Positions 57,001 to 64,000 of a stretch of 64,000 nucleotides of DNA are shown here, piece by piece (position 1 is the first letter of the stretch; each line of letters opens with the position of its first letter). The position numbers were made by a program, and so were the translations under genes. Source of the stretch: Hsuehochloa calcarea (Eukaryota > Streptophyta > Magnoliopsida > Poales > Poaceae). The DNA is taken from contig CM070609.1 of assembly GCA_036346395.1 (NCBI GenBank), forward strand, positions 49,920,777 through 49,984,776, in the 5' to 3' direction. The notes below the pieces were generated by a model. The model made no database searches, was not told the origin of the DNA, and worked only from the letters and a program-made list of their open reading frames with translations.

Positions 57001-58110
57001 CAAAGACGACGCCGGGTGCCTCCTGCACCTCCTCCGCCGAGATGAGGTTGACTCGACCACTACCCACGCCTTGGGTAGTAGGGACTATCTTCAGTCCCGA
57101 GAAGAACCACCTCGCCCGCCGTCCTCCATTAGGACGAGGGGTCGCCTCTGCCTTCTTAGGGCATTGGTTCGCATAATGCCCCTTGTTGTTGCGGAAGAAG
57201 CGTGTGACATCCATGGTGTGCGGAGGCCTCTGGCCGACTCGCAGTGCACGTGATTGGGGCACGGCCGCGAAGGGCGAAGAACAAAGCCGACGGCCTCGGG
57301 TGCAAGGCGAGGACGGACCCCGAGACCGCCCAACACGAGAACAAAGAGCCGCGCTCGCGCCGACTTGTGGGCCTCCCACTTGCGCTGCGGGAATCCACAA
57401 GTGCTCTCCCGCGTGCTCAAGAACGATGGCCTTGTCCACCAAGGCCCGGAAACCGGAAAGTCAACGATGGATAGCTTGTCCCGCAGCTCCTCGCACAAAC
57501 CATCCTTGAACTTCTCTTGCTTGGCCTCATCGGTGGCCACCTCCTCCGAGCATAACGAGCCAAATGGTTGAACTCAGAAGATACTCCGTGATGAACGACG
57601 CCCTTGCTCGAGCGACAAGAATTCCTTCTTCTTCACTTCATCAAGCGGAAGGAATATGAGAGCGGCGGAAGGCGACGGAACTCCTCCCAAGTGACGGTGT
57701 GACCGTCAGTCGCATGGCGAAAGCTCTCCCACCAAGACAAAGCCGCACCCTCCGGTGGTGTGATGCAAGCAGCGCCTTCTCGTGCTCCCGGCATCGCGCT
57801 ATGCGGCTTCCGCTCCACGACGGCGAAGCCGATCAAGGCTAAGCGGTCCTCGACTGAGAACGAGGGGGTGGGTGCGAAGAAACTCCGCAAGTCCCCACGC
57901 GGTGGTGTCCACCCCTTGCCCGGATCTCAAGCACCGAAAGGGCGGAAGTGTTGCGCGTGATGACGCCCGAAGGACCCTCCCGCCCTCCGCTGCGGTTGCG
58001 CCGATCCAAGAAGGACTCGGCCATGGTCTGAGGAGGAGGAAGATCTCGCCCCGACCGGTGATCGCCTTGGCCGCTACGAAAGGCCCGCCATCTGTTACAA
58101 GAAACTTTGG
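57001..58110 (-). pseudogene. Tekay-like gag
   Basis: Minus-strand gag blocks: FFAPTPSFSVEDRLALIGFA (57830-57890), LSWWESFRHATDGHTVTWEE F (57690-57750), MATDEAKQEKFKDGLCEELR and DKLSIVDF (57460-57540), VDKAIVLEHAGEHLW (57400-57440), and a zinc knuckle NNKGHYANQCPKK (about 57160-57210). The two leading knuckle cysteines read Arg (VTRFFRNN, usually C-F-C). Both changes lie where TGC would be preceded by C or T, so they are also CTG-context differences. Frame shifts occur near 57610 and 57400. Gag packages the element RNA. Confidence 0.82.
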
Positions 58111-58953
58111 TTAAAACTAGACTCAAAGATTAAAAACCGAAAGAAAGCGAAGAGCTAGCGACTAGGGGAATGGAATATCACCCTAACCGAAAGCCAAAAC
58201 CAGTATGTGTATAAACTTAGGCAGGTTTACAAAAAGACTCCAAAAACGGCAAGGAATCATAAAACCAAAGCTCAACTCCCCAATGCAACTAACCCGTATT
58301 GAATGAACGAGTAATTGTTTGAGAAGATAAAAATCAGAAGGTCAAGGTAAGATCTAATACCACTTAAGATCAAGGCTAAATCAGCGAAAATAGTGTTAGA
58401 TACATAGCCAACTAGTATCACATCTTACCCTTTTTAACCCCACAAGTTTTAGTTGATTATCCTCTCATTTTCTACCCCATTAGAAACCATCGAGCTTGCT
58501 GTCCGGAAATTGAGGTTGCTGTAGCGATTTCGCATCCAAGCTTCCAGCCGAAGTCTTCCATTCTAGAAACTTCAAAACCTGGCACACTTCAATTTGCCAA
58601 GCTCAGTGGTTCTATCAGAAACCATTGAGCTTGCTGTCTGGAAATTGAAGCGTGCTGTTCAGATTCCGCATCCAAGCCTCTAGCCGAAACCTTCAGTCCA
58701 GAAACTTCAAAACCCTAAGAACTTCAATTTGCCAAACTCAGTGGTTCCCAAAATCCATTTAATCGATAACACTACCTTTGAAAAGGAGATGAGAGGAAAA
58801 CAACTTTCAAACTCAAATTAGAGTAAGATGAGAGGAGAAAGCTAAGATAGGTAAGGAATAAAATCATTTGATACTTTGAAAATAAAGTTTTCCAAAATAT
58901 CCTAAAGACGACCATGCTTGGGTTACTACGGTCAAGATGGCTCGATGCAAACC
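58111..58953 (-). other. Leader of the Tekay-like element with a 130-bp duplication
   Basis: Non-coding region between the 5' LTR and gag. It holds two imperfect tandem copies of a segment of about 130 bp (58482-58614 and 58617-58748) sharing agaaaccat-gagcttgctg, gcatccaagc and agaaacttcaaaacc words. No ORF of note. Confidence 0.7.
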
Positions 58954-61900
58954 TTAGAGACCCGGTTTATCCGCTTGTAATGCTTAACCATCCACTTGGT
59001 ACTAGCATCACAAATCGATAATCCGAGACTCGAGACATGTATACTTCCCAGTGCAAGATACACACCTCTTTACAAAGTTCATGCATCAATTCCATTCATC
59101 CACATAGAACCGAAACATAAACAACAATCCAAAGATAACATAAATAAAGGATAGTCATTACAAAAGAGGGGCCGACCGGCCAAATGACAAATACATAAAG
59201 AAATTTAACAGCGGAAGCAAAAGTGCCATAAGATGGCTATAAAACAATAGAGCCAATCGGTGTGCCTTTAACCCACAAGGCAACCGACCAGGACCGCCAA
59301 AGCTAGTCGTCGAATCCACAAAGACAACTCACAAAAGTGAGGCCCTTGGGGCTCACCTTCTTCCTCTCAGAACAAAAGCAAATTTCAAAGAAAGCTGGGT
59401 GAGTACTTTGAATGTACTGCAAGATATATAAGAATGATAATGATCTATGCAATAACTACATGCAAGCTTATTTAAGTGGAGCAAAGTTAGGACTCAAATT
59501 TTTAAGCATAAAGCAAGTTTTATTTGCAATAATGTAATAGGTTGAAAGCAATTTTGCAATCTGATTTTATTTGATAAAAATAGTAGTAATCAAGTATCAA
59601 CAACAAGAAAAAAATCTCGAAGTGGCTAACCCAATAGCCACCACAATAGCATGAATTACCCATTCATGCCAACCATGTCAAGTTTTAAATTTTAAAACAA
59701 AAACAGTTGTTGAAGTCTAGATCTTATGGAAATCCCCAAGCGTGTCCATAACCTAGGACGAGGCTATTCAATAGTTTTATCCTGCAGGTGTACCAACTTA
59801 CCCACATGTCGACCGCCTTTTGCCACATGATTAAGCACACTTCCTTTGGTATGCCTAAGACGGCTAAGTCCTACGAGACATTTCCAATATTGTGTATTAA
59901 CTACGAGCCGCCTGTATGGATAGAAACCCATACGCTGTGTCGGAGTCATTGTAAAGCCTCGGTCAACTACCCGTCGCAGTAAAGCCTTGACAACTACAAT
60001 GCTCCTCGAGGTGGAGAGCATACCCTAATCTCCACCACCGCACACCCAACACAAGAACACAGAGAACACATATCATGTTTCACACAACACACACAACCCC
60101 CTACGACTCTGAGATAACACACGCCAAAGTACTACGTCAAGAGGGGTCCCATATAACCTCATGTGGTTAGTACGCAAAAGTACTTGGATCAATGGCGCAA
60201 GCAACATTTTCGGTCCTTAGGGACACAGGCACCTTTCCTTGTCACACCCAACAATCACACCAACATGCCATTGTGCCCAAGTCAAATCATTTTGTTTCAT
60301 TTTCGGTTTTACAAAACTAAAGCATAAGGTGCTGAACCAAAAATAAACAAAATGATTTGTGTGATCAAGGTCATCGACTAAGTCGATAACCGCCCAATTC
60401 TACCGGTAGCTAAGCATTTCTAAGCATGACATCGCAAAGACAAGAAAAGAGCATAATTAAATCACCGGCTCTAATTCACCAAATAAGATAATAACTTATG
60501 GTTGTGGCGGGGATAACATTTTAATGGCAACAATGCATTAGGCATAGCTACCTCTAAACAGGGCAAAAATAATTGGACACAAAAGCAATGCATACATATA
60601 ATTTGTAAACAAGATATTAGACTTTGAAAGTAATGGGACATTTATGATCAAATATCTTGCCTTGCTCAAGCTCATTGCTTTGTTTGCAGAGGATCACTCG
60701 ATATTATCAATATTGTCGCAACCTATCGAAAGAACCAACAAGAACCAATAAGGCGAGAAACATCAAAAGATGCAACAGCAAAATTCAGCAAAAAGCTCTC
60801 AAATTTTTACAGTAGAAAGAACATAATTTTTATGAACTAAAGCAACAAGAACCAATTGATTTGGATTCTCAATGCAAAAGTTATGGACAAAACCATTTCA
60901 GTCGGCCAGAAAATGAAAAATAGCACTATTCACCTAAGCAATGATTTTAGTGAAATTTTCTAGAATGATTCAGCTACTGAAATTTTTATGATAAATCAAG
61001 CATCCTATAAGATGAACAGCCCCACTGGATTCATCTTATTTGAAGCTTTCAAAAATTAGTTATGAGTTTTCTAAGGTTCACTATTTTTCTGTTGCAAAGA
61101 TAATCAGTTTAATGCTTACTTTCAAAATAAATCTTTTCTGCTACTGAGATAAATGAGCAACCTATACTGGAAATACGTTTACTAAGAAAGAAAAATAATG
61201 GCACTGGTTTTATCATTTTTGAAGTTACAGAAAATTACTTATGCATTTTGGAAGATAAAACTATTTTTCAGTTGATAAATAACTCCATCCGAGAAATACA
61301 CTTGATAAACGACGTGGACAAATCGGGCCGATGATCCAAAACAAACGGCCCAAACACGAGTACGTAACTCACGCGCGAACCCTAAACACCGACCGTTGGA
61401 TGAAAGATGAACGAACCAGATGCCAAGGATGTCCGGCGGTCCGAACGTTCACGCGTACGCGAGCCGTGGATCTGGGATCCAACGATTCACGTTGATCCGA
61501 GCGTTCGCGGTCCGAACATTTATTCGTGATCCGACCGCTGGTCTTGGATCCAATCGCCCACACGCTGCAAGCAACAGAGCGAACGCGCCAACCTTAAGCA
61601 TCAACCGCTGGATGAAACGTTAACGGACGAGATGCCAGTGGTTCGCGTCCGAACGCTCATCCGATCCGACCGCTGATCTAGGATACAACGGTCCACGCTG
61701 ATCCAAGCGCGCTGGCTGGTCCGAACGCGCCCACGCACGCGAGCCGCTGATCTCGGGATCCAACGCCCCGCGGACCGAATCGATCGAACGCTCTTCGCTA
61801 TGGGCCGCCGATCAAGATCGACGGTCAGTAATCATCGACAAAAGACGACTCGCGCTCTTGTCCGACAAAATTAACAGAGAGGATCTCCGGCTAATCGCCG

Positions 61901-63513
61901 GCGATCTAGAGCACGGCTAAGCTAACCAAGAGCACCAACATGATCCTAATACTAGTGCGCATCTACAGCAGCAAAGAATTGAGCAATGGACGACTTACCC
62001 GAGCTGGAGACGAAATTGAAGGTTTTCGGCCGAATTTGGGGGAAAATCAAATTGATAAGATCCCTGCGGCCAAATGTGAAATTGATTGAGGGCTAATGCG
62101 CACAGAGATGAGAGTAAGCGGAGGGAGCAAGGAGTTTGAAAATGGTGCACTTACCAGAGCTAAAGAAGAAGAGCACCCTTTGCGGCTGAAAGGGGGAAAA
62201 TAGAAATTGAGCTGCTCTCTTCTGTCAAAAGCAAAATTGACAGAGGGTTAATACTCAGTGAGAGGCTAAGAAGCTGAGGAATCAAGGGTTTTGAAAGAGA
62301 ATGCCCGGAACACCACTTTCACCGAAGGACCCGAAGCTCCAACAATGGCGACCGAGAGCAAATTTCGAAATGGAGCTCGAGCAATGCACTAACAAGTCAG
62401 CCGAGCTCAAGAGTGTTCAAAGGATGCTAAGGAAGCCACTGGAGGAGTTTTATAGGCCGAAGAGCAAGAAGGAGGCAACGGCATTAAAATGGTGAGCTCA
62501 CTGAGTTGAGGTTGACTGAGAGCGATGGGAGCAAGTGACAACAGTGGAGACCACGACTATGGAGGCGGCGAACGAGCATTAAATGCTAAGAGTCGCTGGT
62601 CGAAAGGTGGAAGAGACGACACACCGCCACGCCCGAGATTTTCACCAACTCATCGTTGACTTGGCTGAACGCGCGATCGGAGGTAGACGATTTAACGACG
62701 ACCGTCGGATCGTAAATCGAACGGTTCAAATCGAACGGGTGATAATAACGATTCAACGCGCGCTTGATCTCGGCCGCTGATTTAGAATCCAATGGTCCAC
62801 GTTGCGCGAGGCGCCGGATGGTCCGAACGTTCTCTTTTTTGAGCCACGATCTTGGATGAACGGTTCGCAGCGAGGGAGGATCGGCGTCCGAACGTCACTC
62901 GAGCGCAGCATCGCACGATCGAGATCTAACGGCCGAAATTGAACGCGCCCGATGTGGCCGAAGTCGGTGCGCTTAGTTGATCCGATCGAATCGAATGGCT
63001 TGAACCCGAGTGTGACTTGAGTCCAAGGAATAGTAAAAGCTGATTTTGAGTTATTTGTCGAAATGACTTAGGATAATTAATTAAGATAGCAAACAAGCTC
63101 CAAAAATTATGAAATTTTAAATGGAGATTGCTGACAGCAGAGGAACCTTATATAAAATTTTCAGAGACTTTTATGCACTGCATTTTCTCTAAAAATTCCG
63201 AAGGCTATCATAGGAGTTTGACTAATGTTTGACTTGTCTAAAAAATTATCAAATAATTTCTGAAAATTATGAAATAATTCTGAGGTGTTAAACATCACTC
63301 CTAGGTTCAAAGAAAATTATTTTCAGGGGTTGGGCACAAGATTTTCATGAAGGAGATTTGTGTTGGTGTCCAAATGGCAATTTGATTTTTGATTTCACAT
63401 AATTCTTTTACAAAAATTATGGAACTGACACAAAAATCAAGATGAGAGAAAAAGTTTTAATTTCTCCTCATTTTTATTACATTTGAAACACAAACCAAGT
63501 TTGGGATGTTACA
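58954..63513 (-). repeat. 5' LTR of the Tekay-like element
   Basis: 4.56 kb, paired with 49186-53735. The terminal bases at 58954 are altered (TTAGAGACCC for TGTGAGACCC), and the palindrome block has lost one base (CTATTCAATAG, 59764-59774). The right end GGGATGTTACA is followed by CAAAC. Confidence 0.92.
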
Positions 63514-64000
63514 CAAACATCATTGCGCACCTAATGGTACCAACGAATCTACCGCGGTGGACTGTAACGCGACAGCAGTTTGAGGGAACCAAGTGGTTCA
63601 AAATGACCAAAACAAAACGGCAAAACGCTCACCGCGTTCAAGGGAGCGGTGCCAAGCAACTAGGGGCTAAAGAAGTTACCCGAGCCCAACGAAGGCACAG
63701 AGGAGGGTCGAATCGGCTCGGGTGGAGAAGAGTGACGGTTTACCGGGCCGAAAGGGGGCAATCCGCAATTGAATCGCTTCTTCACAAAAGCAAAATTGAC
63801 AGAGGGTTAATACTCTATGAGATGCTAAGTAACCGAGGAAGCAACAGATTCGAGTGAGAGGGCGGGAACACCACTTTCACCGAAGGGCTTGAGCTTCACC
63901 AATGGCGCCGAGAGAAAATCCACGAAGGAGCTCACTCGGTGCACTAGAAGAGATGTCAAGCTCAAGGGTGTTCAAAGGATGCTAAGGAAGCCTCGTAGAG
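63514..64000 (-). mobile_element. Tekay-family LTR E, right part (runs off the window)
   Basis: After the CAAAC duplication the older LTR resumes. It aligns with about 52150-52660 of the younger LTR (words gcaaaattgacagagggttaatactc, accactttcacc and ggatgctaaggaagcc), with clear divergence. The LTR end and its flank are beyond 64000. Confidence 0.8.

Larger units (their letters stand above)
49186..63513 (-). mobile_element. Complete Tekay/Del-like chromovirus, 14.3 kb
   Basis: A full Ty3-gypsy element on the minus strand. Two very long LTRs lie at 49186-53735 and 58954-63513 (TGTAACATCCC...GAGACCCGG...), with perfect duplication CAAAC (49181-49185 and 63514-63518). The purine tract AAGGGGGAGGTTT abuts the 3' LTR. 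Gag, protease, RT, RNase H, integrase and a C-terminal chromodomain follow in gypsy order. The primer site beside the 5' LTR (around 58940-58953, with ATCGAGCC) is degenerate. The chromodomain, LTR start and pol sequence place it in the Tekay/Del chromoviruses. LTRs make up almost two thirds of its length. It lies inside an older LTR of its own family. Confidence 0.92.

Noticed and set aside
56957..57571. Plus-strand frames rich in Arg/Pro in the Tekay gag region
   Set aside because: They are antisense to gag, whose conserved blocks are on the minus strand.

Overview
The window looks like intergenic, repeat-dense chromatin from a grass-like plant genome. I cannot name the species. The evidence is a stack of plant LTR retrotransposon families (Tork/TAR-like and SIRE/Maximus-like Ty1-copia; Tekay/Del-like and Reina-like chromoviruses), an Angela-like solo LTR, an L1-type LINE and a CACTA transposon. 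I see no intact host gene, no RNA gene and no prokaryotic features. Almost every ORF over 60 codons is a broken piece of a transposable element (TE) or a shadow of one.

Layout, left to right. Positions 1-1130 are unassigned sequence and an AT-rich array. Positions 1130-5700 hold a plant-mobile-domain (PMD, MAIN-like) pseudogene. It is split by a non-autonomous CACTA element (1343-3121, TSD TGC) and by an Angela-like solo LTR (3248-5068). Positions 5700-6690 are unassigned. From about 6690 to 42732 one minus-strand L1-type LINE is cut into pieces by separate LTR-retroelement insertions, each with a perfect 5-bp target-site duplication: a short-LTR copia (7697-12726, ATTAC); a gag-only copia relative of TR-GAG type (12998-15079, GTCAC); a 4.3-kb Tekay-family solo LTR (16096-31369, TTGCT), itself split by a full-length SIRE-like copia (18227-29161, TGAAC); a second chromovirus-type solo LTR (31594-35062, AGGTT); and a Tork/TAR-like copia (35384-42681, GGGCA). 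Removing these joins endonuclease, linker, reverse transcriptase and C-terminal LINE segments in the correct order.

The right third starts with a 3'-truncated Reina-like chromovirus (42733-46373) cut by a SIRE-type LTR fragment (46374-46589). That fragment is cut by a Tekay-family LTR (46590-49185, resuming at 63514 and leaving the window). This LTR is in turn split by a complete 14.3-kb Tekay-like chromovirus (49186-63513, TSD CAAAC) of the same family, with two LTRs of about 4.55 kb, gag, protease, RT, RNase H, integrase and a C-terminal chromodomain.

The window is therefore a layered insertion record rather than a set of cooperating genes. The most useful observations are the resolvable nesting order, the gag-only element, the conserved palindrome-centred block shared by two very large LTR families, the GGTCCGACC-rich SIRE LTRs, and two sequence signatures. 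In the old Reina copy, stop codons arise at CAG and CGA codons. In young LTR pairs, indels and swaps concentrate at CTG/CCG/CGG sites, which may be a base-calling artefact at methylated cytosines. I found no convincing undescribed biological system.
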